DNA of 64,000 nt from Pomphorhynchus laevis. Lineage: Eukaryota; Acanthocephala; Palaeacanthocephala; Echinorhynchida; Pomphorhynchidae. Below, piece by piece: positions 26,701 to 35,202 of the stretch. The position numbers were made by a program, and so were the translations under genes. The DNA lies in the NCBI GenBank assembly GCA_012934845.2, contig WNNJ02002222.1, forward strand, positions 62,001-126,000, in the 5' to 3' direction. Position 1 is the first letter of the stretch; each line of letters begins with the position of its first letter. The notes beneath the pieces are model-generated. The model ran no database searches. It was not told the DNA's origin and saw only the letters and a program-made list of their open reading frames with translations.

Positions 26701-29700
26701 TTTCTCCTATCTTATATCTTGCTGCCTCTATTAATCTATTCAAAATATTTAAACGCGAACAACGTCTTGTGGTGTACGCTGATGACACCACAGCCCTGTT
26801 CACTGGACACAGGTGTAAAGACGTAGTCTCTGACATCAGCCGTTTCTTTTTAAGATTAAAAGATCAGTTACCCATATCTAACCTTATTTTAAACTCCGCC
26901 AAATCGCAGGTGGTTGTCTTTCATGGATCACCTGCGACGAAGCAAAAACTTAAGAGATTAGCACTCTCTGCGCTCTCGTCCATTTTTGCCTCAGAACCAC
27001 TGCCCACCTTTACAAGTCGAGTAAAATACCTGGGGTTCACCGTTACGGTGAACTGGTCAGGGAAAGCTGACCTGGATAGACTCAAACGTATCCTGAAGAA
27101 AGCTAGGTGGGCCCTGAAACGGGCTCAGCATCTGTCGTTGAATGGGAAAACCCAAGTGCGCCTTTGGGGCACTTGGGCTATCTCGGGATTAGTCTTCTTT
27201 TCAAGAGGACGTCCCCCAGAGCAAAGACTAAGGTTTCTTAAGCTCCTCGTCTCGCGGTTACCCAGCATAGTCCGCACCGACTGGACTCTTCGGGGAGTGA
27301 AAGACCCCGGTTGGTTCAGTCGGAAGGCGGCGTGTTGGATAGGTTGGGGGGCTCAGATCCCTCTGGATTTGAGGCTGTAATATCAGTAAGAAGACTGGAA
27401 TAAGAAAGTTAGAGATTCTTGTTTTTCCTTTTTTTTTGACTTACTTTTTTAATCACATTATTTATCACTGTTTTTTGTACTAGTAAGAAAATCTTATTAT
27501 TATTATAGTATATAATAAGGCCTTGAATGCATGCGTTATACATTATCTCTAACTGGTCATTTAATGCTTCAAGTATTTTCAAACGTCTCAAAAAATATAG
27601 ACGTTGTGAGCACTTCCGAGAAATATATTGTGCGCGTGTGCTCCATGATAAATTAGATGTAAATATAACGCCTAAAATCTTCAACTGATCAACTCTCATC
27701 ATATCATAATCATTAAGAGTTGATTGAACGAGTGAATCTTTCAATGTGAACCTAATTATTTTAGATTTATTAATATTTAGACTTATGCGGTTTTCGGAAC
27801 ACCATTGTCTAAGATTGTGAATTTCTGGCATAACTGTTTTATTTGACGCTAAATAGTTCATTTCACAAGTAATTATATATGTCATCTGCATACTTTATGC
27901 ATAGAGATGTGCTACAAACAGTCACAAAATCATTCACAAATAATGCGAATAATAGAGGAGATAGTCTACTCCCCTGAGGCACGCCAATATTACTATACCG
28001 GGACTCTGATATGCATTCTAAATGCTTGACACGTTGTTGTCGATTGCTTATATAAGATTCTATGAATTTAAGATGTCAGTAAGAAAATCCCGTTTTTGAT
28101 AGCTGCTCTAGCAGCAGTTGATGGGAAACATGATCAAAGGCTTTCGACATATCTGCTTGTACTAATTGAACTATAGGAAACTGTCTAGAATCAAGACGAT
28201 CCACAAGAAATTCGTGAATTCGCAACAGAGCGTGTGTTGTGCTTCCACCCGGGCGGAAAGCGAATTGATTATTGCCAATTTTCATTACAAGTAAATTCCA
28301 GATACGTCTTCTTAAACAACTTTCCAATAGTTTTGCTATGATAGGAATTAAAGTGATCGTACGATATTTGTTTTACTGATAGATGTAAATTCTTTCGGGA
28401 TAAGTACTATATGTGATGTTTTTAGAAAACTGGATACGATGCCTGTAACGAAGATATCCGTAAAAATAGAGGACAATGGTTGAAAAATGATGTCAGTAAT
28501 GATATCCGTAAAAATGAGGACAATGGTATGCATCAATGCATACCATATAATATAAAATATAATACATTAAATAATGAAATTTTAAGAATAGCTATAAAAT
28601 GTAATAATATAATTATCTCAAATCCGCATATTTGCATATAGTATTCAGTAGGCAGTGAATGTAAAGCGTATTCCCAAATTTTAATTTTTCTTTAAAATAC
28701 CTAAAGCAGATTTTCACTTTTTTCTCAATAAACTAAAAATACCTTTAGTAGATGCCGATAGAAAATCCTGAGCTATGAGGTAATCATTTGGAAGAGAAGC
28801 ATGCCGACGTAGGAATCGATATGCGTGTAATTGCAAATTTAGCAAGTCCATTTGACGAGGAGAAAGTAGTGATTTTGGCTTTTTCAGAATTATGTTTTGA
28901 AATGAGTGTAACCGTGGTCTATCAGGTGTCAAACCATTACAGCTTAAATTTACAAATTGCATAATGGCATGATGTTGCTGAGGACGGTGATTCTGCTGTT
29001 GTTGAACTTGACTTATGAGTGGATGCGCAAACTGTTGATGATGACTTGATAACTGTGAATTATTTACATGCAACTGATTACATCCGGATAGATGTTGGTG
29101 CATGTATTCTTGTTGCTTTGTTTGCATACAAGTATTCATGTATCTACTAGTTTGATGTGAAAACGTGGCTTGTGGTTGCGCTTGAGCGTTTTTTGAAAAC
29201 TGCGGATCGCAATGAGACACGTATACTGAGTTTACCGATGATTGACCGCTGGTAGAACACGGTTGGTTAATAACTGGAGCGCTACCATATTGAGATGAAG
29301 TATAATTGTTACTATCGAATCCAAGTGGTGATATTGTTGGTGTTATCTTATGATTAATTGCATTGTTAATATCGATGTCGTGATTGTTATTGCTATCAGA
29401 CGAATAAGGTCTCAATTGGTAATACATTTGATCAGTAGAAGTCATCCCCAATGGATTAACTGTCCCGATAACGTGACTTTTATTTTCGCATAAGAATGTA
29501 CCTGTATTAGTGGTTGAGGCAACATTTTCTTTTACAACATGATTAGGACTAGAAACAGCGTTTGGAAGTGAAGTGTGAAGCGTATTAGCTACTCCTCCAT
29601 TAATCTTAAACTCATGTGATGAAATACTGTTATTTTGGATATTTAGTAACAACCGAAGTGGCCTTATAGGATGACTATTTAAAGAGGAGCGTACGATACA

Positions 29701-30570
29701 CATAGATTGTTTGTTCTGATTAGTAAACGGAAAATTCATTTGTTCACGACTTAACTGTTGATTGAAATAATATTGATGGGGAAATCGTTGCTGAGGCTTC
29801 TGTTGTCGTTGACAAGACATTTGTGGGGTTTCTAGTAATAATATATTGGAACTTTGAGGCATTTGCATGATCGGGTCATGATTTAACATCATTCTCTGTT
29901 GTTGTATACTTTTATACGGGCTACATATACGCTGAAAGGAATTTTGAACATCAACAGGAGCAATCATTGTTGTATTTGAGGTGCATGTTGAAACCCATAA
30001 CGGTAATGACGGAAAAATACCGGTTGGCGTTGATTTTCCAGTAGAGGAGTGTAAACTGTATGAATTCGTAGCTGAACTCGCAGATGCAGTGTAATCAACA
30101 ATTGTTTTTTTATTTGACTTGTTAACTCGACTGTCGAATGTATCAATAGTCGCATCAGTTGTTCCAGAAAGTAAAGTATTATTTTCAGTAGAATACGCCA
30201 TATCACATTTTAAAGATTCGGGTTTTGCACTGAATCCTTCCTGTCTTAAAGCATGAATTGATGATAAGGCATAATTATTATATGGTAGAGTTGGAATAAT
30301 AGAAGCTTGTTGTGTTTGATCAGGGTAAATATTAAGTTGTTTGATATTAGATAGTCGTAGAAATTTGCCACTATTATTAACACTAAGATCAATAGTTGCA
30401 ACATTTGTGGTGGATTCATCTAGTCTGTTCATCCGGTCTACAGGAAAAGACGGCTCTACCGGGCTATCTTGGGTAGTAGCAGAAGTTGTGACAGTTTCGT
30501 TTGATAAACATTCCTTAATAACACTACAATCGGCAGGACTATTTGAAGAAGCGTCATCGCTTGGCAGCAT
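17711..30570 (-). CDS. Glutamine-rich protein with QLQ-like motif, three exons
   Basis: Exons on the minus strand are 30570-28743, 19408-19238 and 19149-17711. Donor and acceptor phases agree (1/1 and 1/1) and give about 1145 residues. The start MLPSDDAS (30570) is preferred; an in-frame ATG at 30624 adds 18 hydrophobic residues, and a TTTCAG just upstream could be a cis or trans acceptor. The protein is low-complexity, rich in Q, H, N and S. Near residues 569-594 it reads SPRQMDLLNLQLHAYRFL and then RRHASLP. This follows the QLQ domain pattern known from SWI/SNF ATPases (BRM/BRG1), which binds partner proteins. No HSA, helicase or bromodomain is visible, so a SWI/SNF identity is only an inference. 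The exon-2 acceptor is AAG, which is unusual. An alternative donor (AAG|GTACGC near 17724) could skip the stop and lead to exons not identified here. Intron 1 is 9.3 kb of nested transposons. Confidence 0.65.
19409..21119. other. Intron 1 of the Q-rich gene, left part
   Basis: AT-rich intronic DNA. A diverged repeat TAATAATCGTTTTAATAGAT..TTCAATGTTCA occurs near 19740, 20050 and 20760. No exon recognised. Confidence 0.4.
20815..20876 (+). repeat. GATAAT microsatellite
   Basis: About 60 bp of GATAAT/AATGAT units with small interruptions. A simple-sequence repeat in the large intron. Confidence 0.85.
21120..22570 (+). mobile_element. Scrambled Penelope-like RT fragments
   Basis: The RT motif region GGNSSPIIADLLLSF recurs about four times (near 21137, 21301, 21535, 22352). 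The catalytic box FIDDICV or its remnant recurs near 21615, 21739 and 22468. The longest open piece (22250-22540) reads from MDKIELIESLNILIN through the catalytic box. RT of this form, with a GGNS motif B and (Y/F)IDD, is seen in Penelope-like elements. At 21708-21738 the 3' tail module is fused directly upstream of an RT fragment, so pieces have been recombined. None of the copies is whole. Confidence 0.75.
22670..22838 (-). mobile_element. tRNA-derived SINE-like block
   Basis: On the minus strand from about 22835, TGGCCGAATGG fits a pol III A box and GGTTCAAACC about 40 bp later fits a B box. The spacing is tRNA-like, but the acceptor ends do not pair, so this is not an intact tRNA gene. 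A GC-rich body of about 90 bp follows, in a very AT-rich neighbourhood. A tRNA-headed SINE fits best; a degraded tRNA gene is the alternative. Confidence 0.5.
22838..22925. repeat. Two adjacent near-perfect hairpins
   Basis: First hairpin: GTTGTTAAATATTATTACTA pairs with its reverse across AAAT. Second: ACATCGAGAGTAAT and ATTACTCTCGATGT across TCT. They abut, sharing the AACA region. They may be remnants of foldback DNA next to the SINE-like block. Confidence 0.7.
23290..23655 (-). mobile_element. CR1/L2-like LINE, C-terminal piece
   Basis: A minus-strand open frame of 104 codons (23650-23336) reads like the end of a CR1-type ORF2 (RTATEHLRRSFLFQALSYL). It appears to be the continuation of the minus-strand LINE at 27406-28500, cut off by the plus-strand LINE between them. 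Confidence 0.55.
23722..24888 (+). CDS. LINE ORF1, zinc-knuckle nucleic-acid-binding protein
   Basis: 388 residues. The N-terminal half is a gag-like region without obvious motifs. Residues about 202-262 hold three cysteine clusters: CNHCHRWGHWASTC (CX2CX4HX4C), then CGVCTNALC, then CCNCAGNHPAWSHRC, as in Jockey/I-group ORF1 proteins that coat LINE RNA. A basic SKKRGASAR stretch lies near residue 338. The stop is 32 nt before ORF2. ATG 23722 is the first methionine of the frame and gives the expected length. Confidence 0.85.
   Translation: MNSDGKKVFSNFKSTLQDFQVSDVSVNINSDLGELPPLQKQNNLAIIMATKPTERHLLFNVFLRKFVQDYPNRVVFNNIKIISNSLRISFATHDLMVAYKSYFDKHLSQLGTLELKPIQATLKVTNFPQFLDAKDTEILKKQYKLGSIRTLNSKSGDALPVAFVTCDVDNAHTLCTNSVNPFIGYNLKFSIIETNNLTFPHCNHCHRWGHWASTCKELKICGVCTNALCPSLSSGDRCDANPVCCNCAGNHPAWSHRCRSFKEYRNKYMPVASSPNKSYAKVTTDSSSDSVSNKDLLYLLDNTKKTILAQIQQMLAPLLGALLSAPPVPSEVAIPKSKKRGASARTVPPIKIGKLLNLALGNEDIALGVATLDGASGGKGNLPAPSSV
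24921..27380 (+). CDS. LINE ORF2, endonuclease and reverse transcriptase
   Basis: 819 residues. An APE-type endonuclease occupies about 1-215: NIIQWNSGG near 11, LQETRS near 36, GDFNDRTGRW near 141, and SHDLIRW near 208. The reverse transcriptase occupies about 430-700: LRPISIQNALISIYEK near 458, FHGFVKGRS near 495, VFLDFSAAFDRI near 528, GVPQGSPLSPILY near 586, and YADDTTAL near 618. No RNase H is evident. The protein nicks target DNA and copies its own RNA from the nick. Its full opening over 2.4 kb contrasts with the three decayed copies. The I/Jockey group is assigned from motif style; the exact clade needs a tree. Confidence 0.9.
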   Translation: MVSKPEPFSLNIIQWNSGGASALRLLSGRDADVIVLQETRSIRLPQDLTRFIPKHICSHYTPYITPPHSSSSQGLLTLVKSSLRSSLLLNFTCPAMSCLVVSLSKNGKRLSLANVYIRPGEIHKNRELLDSIIDSGYDMILGDFNDRTGRWINAAFRRARNGYLIHKPPSPTFHCTSTNSILDILLLHSRWLLKPLCTEQSRQQLSTSHDLIRWRIEEDTLLRRRFHFDPIRVAFFQAAIRLFPRIGNESLTEFNTYLSSQATAILSTTYKGRIYNPTPTKLKVLAKLLNLPNLSASAKQALSNEYWSTRYRFQLSRDRTSIARLNPSQSSFWKTFKKEKFVCWKDRALSWIGNVGLEKVLEESLALHNYGATQSPQPIPPWCNFRSRDISVTDILNSWGPLPGTSKSFAPLSSRVCQLLTADQRREVAVSMLLASPSDVAGINNSKRVFLPKKKSCSCPKDLRPISIQNALISIYEKALARKIRDHLSRRNLIPPSFHGFVKGRSVHSAVGEVEQFCRDNSHRLVVAVFLDFSAAFDRISIPFVIFSLRSLGLPARIVNRVEILLYTKRFYYEDDPDARQFYPITGVPQGSPLSPILYLAASINLFKIFKREQRLVVYADDTTALFTGHRCKDVVSDISRFFLRLKDQLPISNLILNSAKSQVVVFHGSPATKQKLKRLALSALSSIFASEPLPTFTSRVKYLGFTVTVNWSGKADLDRLKRILKKARWALKRAQHLSLNGKTQVRLWGTWAISGLVFFSRGRPPEQRLRFLKLLVSRLPSIVRTDWTLRGVKDPGWFSRKAACWIGWGAQIPLDLRL
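27406..28500 (-). mobile_element. CR1/L2-like LINE, RT part, interrupted
   Basis: Minus strand, in order from 28500: a finger segment (SHIVLIPKEF), LESCLRRRIW-like region, FAFRPGGSTTHALLRIHEFL and ADMSKAFDHVSH (28327-28076), then GVPQGSRLSPLLFALFVNDF and KYADDI near 28000-27895, then a thumb segment (27891-27409) with KIIRFTLK and LKILGVIFTSNLSW. Frames change between these pieces. The C-terminal remainder lies at 23290-23655 across the inserted LINE. Confidence 0.8.
28530..28610 (+). mobile_element. Penelope-like C-terminal fragment
   Basis: About 80 bp match the PLE C-terminal coding end seen at 38747-38815 (CATACCATATAATATAAAAT and TTAAATAATGAAATTTTAAG). Confidence 0.6.
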
Positions 30571-30624
30571 CACAATAAACAAGTAAATTATCAAATTTTG
30601 TTTATAAGTGTGTATCTTAAGCAA

Positions 30625-32077
30625 ATATAATTTTAATATCTGAAAATTTTAAATTATTTAATTTCAAATTTGTCTGAAAGAATTATGTTACAACTATTAA
30701 TTATTAAAACGATCAGAATAAAGGGTTAAAACTTCTTAGGGAAGCTTAACTGATATGCGCATACCACAAACACCTAGCCTTCAATGGGGCGTTTCGACCC
30801 TAGTCTACTCATAGCCACAGTGTGATCTCATTAGTGTGGTCCTGTAGCTACACAACTTCGGCAATACTGGATCCTTGATAAACCTCTGAACGGACTTCGC
30901 TAAGCGCGCGCTCCTCCACATTGTTAGCAGCTTTACGTCTGGTAGGTTTTTTAAGTAGTGGGTTCACATGACAGCACGGCGCTGTCGATTATTCCGTCAT
31001 CAGTGTACTAAGGTTGCTGAACAAGCACCACACGCTTATTGAACAATAATGAAAGTGCGAGCTAAAAGTTAGACCATACACTATAAATCACTATATATTT
31101 AGTGTTACATACACTTGATCCATATAAATACACTACATACATACGCACACTAGTTACACATACACTAGATCTTTAGTAAACCTCTGAACGGAGCAAGAAC
31201 TACGTGCTTGTTAAACAAGCACTACGTGCTTGTTTAACAGCCGCTATAGCAAGAGCATAAGCTCTAGCGATTACGCTAAAATAACGTCACTGAAGCAACC
31301 ATATAAGATTGCTTATATGAAACACCGCGTATGTAAAATCTGTAAAATCTTTAATTATATTAATTATCATATTTATAATCTATTAATATGTAAATATATA
31401 AATCTAAATAATATTTATATTATATAAAATATATTTATATATATGTAAAATCTATTAATTCATAATGAAATCTAATGTCCATATTACTAATGTCAATATA
31501 GGATTTATTGTAATTTATAAACAATAATTTATTATATATTATTATATTTATTATAAATATATTGTGCTATAAATTTTATTATAGATTATTCTAATTATTA
31601 ATCAAACATGAAGGAAATTTATCAATTGATTAGACAAACCCTGGAACTATTTATTTCCTATATAAAGGACGACCATAACTTAGCCAAGCATATCAGGAAA
31701 TACAAAGATATATATTATATCCATTTTGTGATTATCGACTTAAAGTTCTTAAAGTTCTTTTGAATCACTAAAGAGATCTTCAACATGACTCTTTTTACTT
31801 TATTATATTCCGTCAGAATACCTAAAAGCCAATTATGCAAATGCCGATTTAGCAAATGCCAATTCCAAGATTCACTTGCAGTCAGATATTGTTGGGATCC
31901 GCACAATGCTCCATCACACTGTCTGTGTGGTCAGCACTTCATCATCATTCACACATAACGTTGTCAATACTACCAACGATAAAAACACAATATTATTCGA
32001 GATTTATTTGTAACAAAGCTCTGCATCGTCTGTTAAGTGATCATAAAGCAATAGCAGACATTGAATGTTACGGCTTA
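30625..32077. other. Upstream region of the Q-rich gene
   Basis: Divergent 5' flank, so the promoter should lie here. A 20-bp direct repeat TAAACCTCTGAACGGA occurs near 30881 and 31177. A palindromic cluster of AAGCACTACGTGCTTG units occupies 31195-31245. Otherwise AT-rich with no gene recognised. Confidence 0.4.
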
Positions 32078-32170
32078 TAGGGAGATCGAGCAGGGCGGTC
32101 ATTACTTGACATTTGCAAATTCAGCCACTTGGCTCCGCCCTATTCCGTCTCCTCAGTGGAGAGTCCATTT
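32078..32170 (+). other. GC-rich patch with closing stem, possible small RNA
   Basis: AGGGCGG near 32092 pairs with CCGCCCT near 32134, closing a segment of about 48 nt. A short CTCC..GGAG hairpin follows. The patch is much richer in G+C than its surroundings. No tRNA boxes or known RNA motif recognised. Confidence 0.3.
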
Positions 32171-32500
32171 CGATATAATGAACCCATGAAAGTTAATAAG
32201 TACGTAATAGCGAATTTATACCTGGTAGTTATATCATTAAATTGGGGGTGTTGGATAGGGTGCATAGAATATAATAAAGAGGATCGCAAAGTTAAAAGCT
32301 GACATAGGTTGATCACTCCACAGTGAGAATTTTAGCTCAATGTGTTGCATGATCGCTATAGAATTAACTAAATCAGTATCAACGTGCTTTCAATAAAATA
32401 AATTGACATACAATAGATTGGTACACTCTAAAGCATAAATCCAAATTTCTATTCTAATATATCTATAATATTTCTGATAATTAAAGGACCGAAGAAAATT

Positions 32501-34784
32501 ATAGCTTGTTATATTGCTACCTATTAATAGCGACAATAAAATTATATCATCTAATATTCCTAACAACGAAATCTTTAAAAACTGTTTAAATCGTTTTAAT
32601 TAGCAGATAATTAAAGGACCGAAACACGAAGGTATACGTAGGCTTACTGCTGATGAGGTCCACCTACGCTGATTGTAATGTACAGTGCTGCATCTAGGAT
32701 TAAAGAATTCACACGAAGATAATTTATGAAGCCGACCAAATGATGATACTCGCTCGTGTATGCAATTATTCATTCTATTAACCTGGCAGATTCCGGTTTC
32801 CTGTCAAGAAAATTCAAAAGACAGATTGTCGGTTGTTTCCGTCAACTGTAGTGCTATCTCCGTCTTTTTGTTACAAAAGACGGAAACAACGTACAGTTTG
32901 CACAAGTTGACATGTTTTCCTTACAAACTGTATCGTTTGTTTTTACAGAAAGGCAGCAGAGGAAAATTTTAGCAGATAATTAAAGGACCGAAACACGAAA
33001 GGTAGGCGTAGGCTCACTGCTGATGAGGTCCACCTACGCTGATTGTAGTGTACAGTGCTGCATCTAGGATTAAAGACTTCACACGAGGATAATTTATGAA
33101 GCCGACCAAATGATGATACTCGCTCGTGTATGCAATTATTCATTCTATTAACCTGGCAGATTCCGGTTTCCTGTCAAGAAAATTCAAAAGACAGATTGTC
33201 GGTTGTTTCCGTCAACTGTAGTGCTATCTCCGTCTTTTTGTTACAAAAGACGGAAACAACGTACAGTTTGCGCAAGTTGACATGTTTTCCTTACAAACTG
33301 TATCGTTTGTTTTTACAGAAAGGCAGCAGAGGAAAATTTTAGCAGATAATTAAAGGACCGAAACACGAAAGGTAGGCGTAGGCTCATTGCTAATGAGGTC
33401 CACCTACTCTGATTGTAGTGTACAGTGCTGCATCTAGGATTAAAGACTTCACACGAGGATAATTTATGAAGCCGACCAAATGATGATACTCGCTCGTGTA
33501 TGCAATTATTCATTCTATTAACCTGGCAGATTCCGGTTTCCTGTCAAGAAAATTCAAAAGACAGATTGTCGGTTGTTTCCGTCAACTGTAGTGCTATCTC
33601 CGTCTTTTTGTTACAAAAGACGGAAACAACGTACAGTTTGCACAAGTTGACATGTTTTCCTTACAAACTGTATCGTTTGTTTTTACAGAAAGGCAGCAGA
33701 GGAAAATTTTAGCAGATAATTAAAGGACCGAAACACGAAAGGTAGGCGTAGGCTCATTGCTAATGAGGTCCACCTACTCTGATTGTAGTGTACAGTGCTG
33801 CATCTAGGATTAAAGAATTCACACGAGGATAATTTATGAAGCCGACCAAATTATAATATTTATATTACAAATAAATATAAGAAATAAATTTTCTTATAAT
33901 AATAAATATAAGGAATAAATTCCATATAATAAATATAAAGACTCAGCCTTCAAACATCCTTCTTAACGCTATAAATCGCATGTGGGTTTTACTAGCATCC
34001 AAGTTGTCCGCAAAAATTAAGAGTCTGTCAATAGCATGAATATCTTACATTCTATCTTATCAAACTCTCTTTACTTTAAATATACCATTCGGATTCGACT
34101 TGAATAAGTTCAACAATGTACTGAAGCTAGCAAGGTAGACTATACAACTACCTCAACTTTTGCCATTAAAAGAATTGTTTATTTTACAACTGATCCAGAA
34201 GGATTAGTTGTAACTGATTCTTCTGATATTAGTCGCAGGTTATTGTGCAGATGAATTCCTTAAAAATTTGAACCCACTTGATATAAAATAATATATTTGC
34301 TTATCAACTACATTTTGGATACTTATGATCTGACTAGCTTGTTTCTCCCTATCCGCTTTTTATGCATCCTTTATGTTTATCTGGTAAAATCTTACAAATA
34401 TTAAAATCTATAAATTTACAATATTTACAATACACTATCGATGCCAATGGTAAGCCTTTGTTGCTTTCATGGTTTGATAAAAATATTTTTTCACACCGTA
34501 ATATTTCTACACCTGGTAGAAAGGTTTAAGGTTTTCATTATCTAATATATCTATGACACAATTTTAGTAATACATTACATAAATGATATGTACGTTCCAA
34601 ATATCATATGTTTAACATGTAGTTATACGACTATATGTTTAAAACGATTTAGTTGCTAGAAATATTAGATGATAGAATTTTATTGTCGCTATTAGTACTA
34701 TATGTTTTAAACGATTTAGTTGTTAGGAATAGTAGATGATAGAATTTTATTGTCGCTATTATAGGTAGCAATATAACAAACTAT
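32501..34784. mobile_element. Element with inverted ends enclosing a 370-bp tandem array
   Basis: The left end 32501-32582 is matched in reverse at 34713-34784 (CTTGTTATATTGCTACC, AATAGCGACAATAAAATT, ATTCCTAACAAC). The right inverted end is partly duplicated at 34635-34700. Inside are the tandem array at 32607-33855 and AT-rich filler with no transposase-like frame. A non-autonomous foldback-type element or an old duplication are both possible. The stretch 33856-34634 has no recognised gene. Confidence 0.6.
32607..33855 (+). repeat. 370-bp tandem repeat array, about 3.3 units
   Basis: Units begin near 32607, 32972, 33342 and 33712 and are nearly identical; the last is partial. Each starts ATTAAAGGACCGAAACACGA, then about 30 nt later has CTGATGAGGTCC (CTAATGAGGTCC in the last two). 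Each full unit has GTTGTTTCCGTC pairing with GACGGAAACAAC and, just downstream, TACAGTTTG pairing with CAAACTGTA. A 70-codon open frame is repeated in each unit (32760, 33130, 33500); its conservation is explained by overall identity, so it is not called a gene. Confidence 0.85.
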
Positions 34785-35202
34785 TATCCGAGTTTGAATT
34801 AACTAATGCTGTTTTTGTAAATAAAATGATATATCGACTACTTTTAAATTAATAATTAAATATTAGTTAATTATTAGTATCAGAATACATACGTGATATT
34901 ATTCATAAATGTATACTGTCAAAAAAATAACTTATATCTAATTTAATTCGAAATGGCTTCCATAATTGCTGATCAAATTCTACAAAACTCGAAACTCTGT
35001 AGATAAAAATAATTAAAATTTAATTTTTAAATTTTCAATAAAATTTTCTTTCATTAACATAAAAAGCACAAATTAATAAACACCTAAACTAATTAAATAC
35101 TAATCATTATTTAAACGTTGTAGATAAAAATAACAAATTTGGATTTAATGAACTAACTTTTAAAATTTAATTTTTAAATTTTTAATAAAATTTTCTTTAA
35201 AA
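34785..35202. other. AT-rich spacer
   Basis: Contains a diverged direct duplication of TTTAATTTTTAAATTTT with AATAAAATTTTCTTT (near 35020 and 35170). Nothing else seen. Confidence 0.4.

Larger units (their letters stand above)
23656..27405 (+). mobile_element. I/Jockey-group LINE, copy 1, looks whole
   Basis: Two open frames (ORF1 23722-24888, ORF2 24921-27380) with short 5' and 3' flanks. It lies in the opposite orientation inside a CR1-like LINE. No clear target-site duplication was found, so the ends are approximate. It is the reference for copies at 35203, 40150 and 62490. Open frames suggest recent insertion relative to all other elements here. Confidence 0.85.

Noticed and set aside
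32760-33712. A 70-codon open frame repeated three times in the 370-bp array, as a possible peptide gene.
   Set aside because: The units are nearly identical at the DNA level, so the open frame is carried along. It overlaps both strong hairpins, and there is no bias toward silent changes to support coding.
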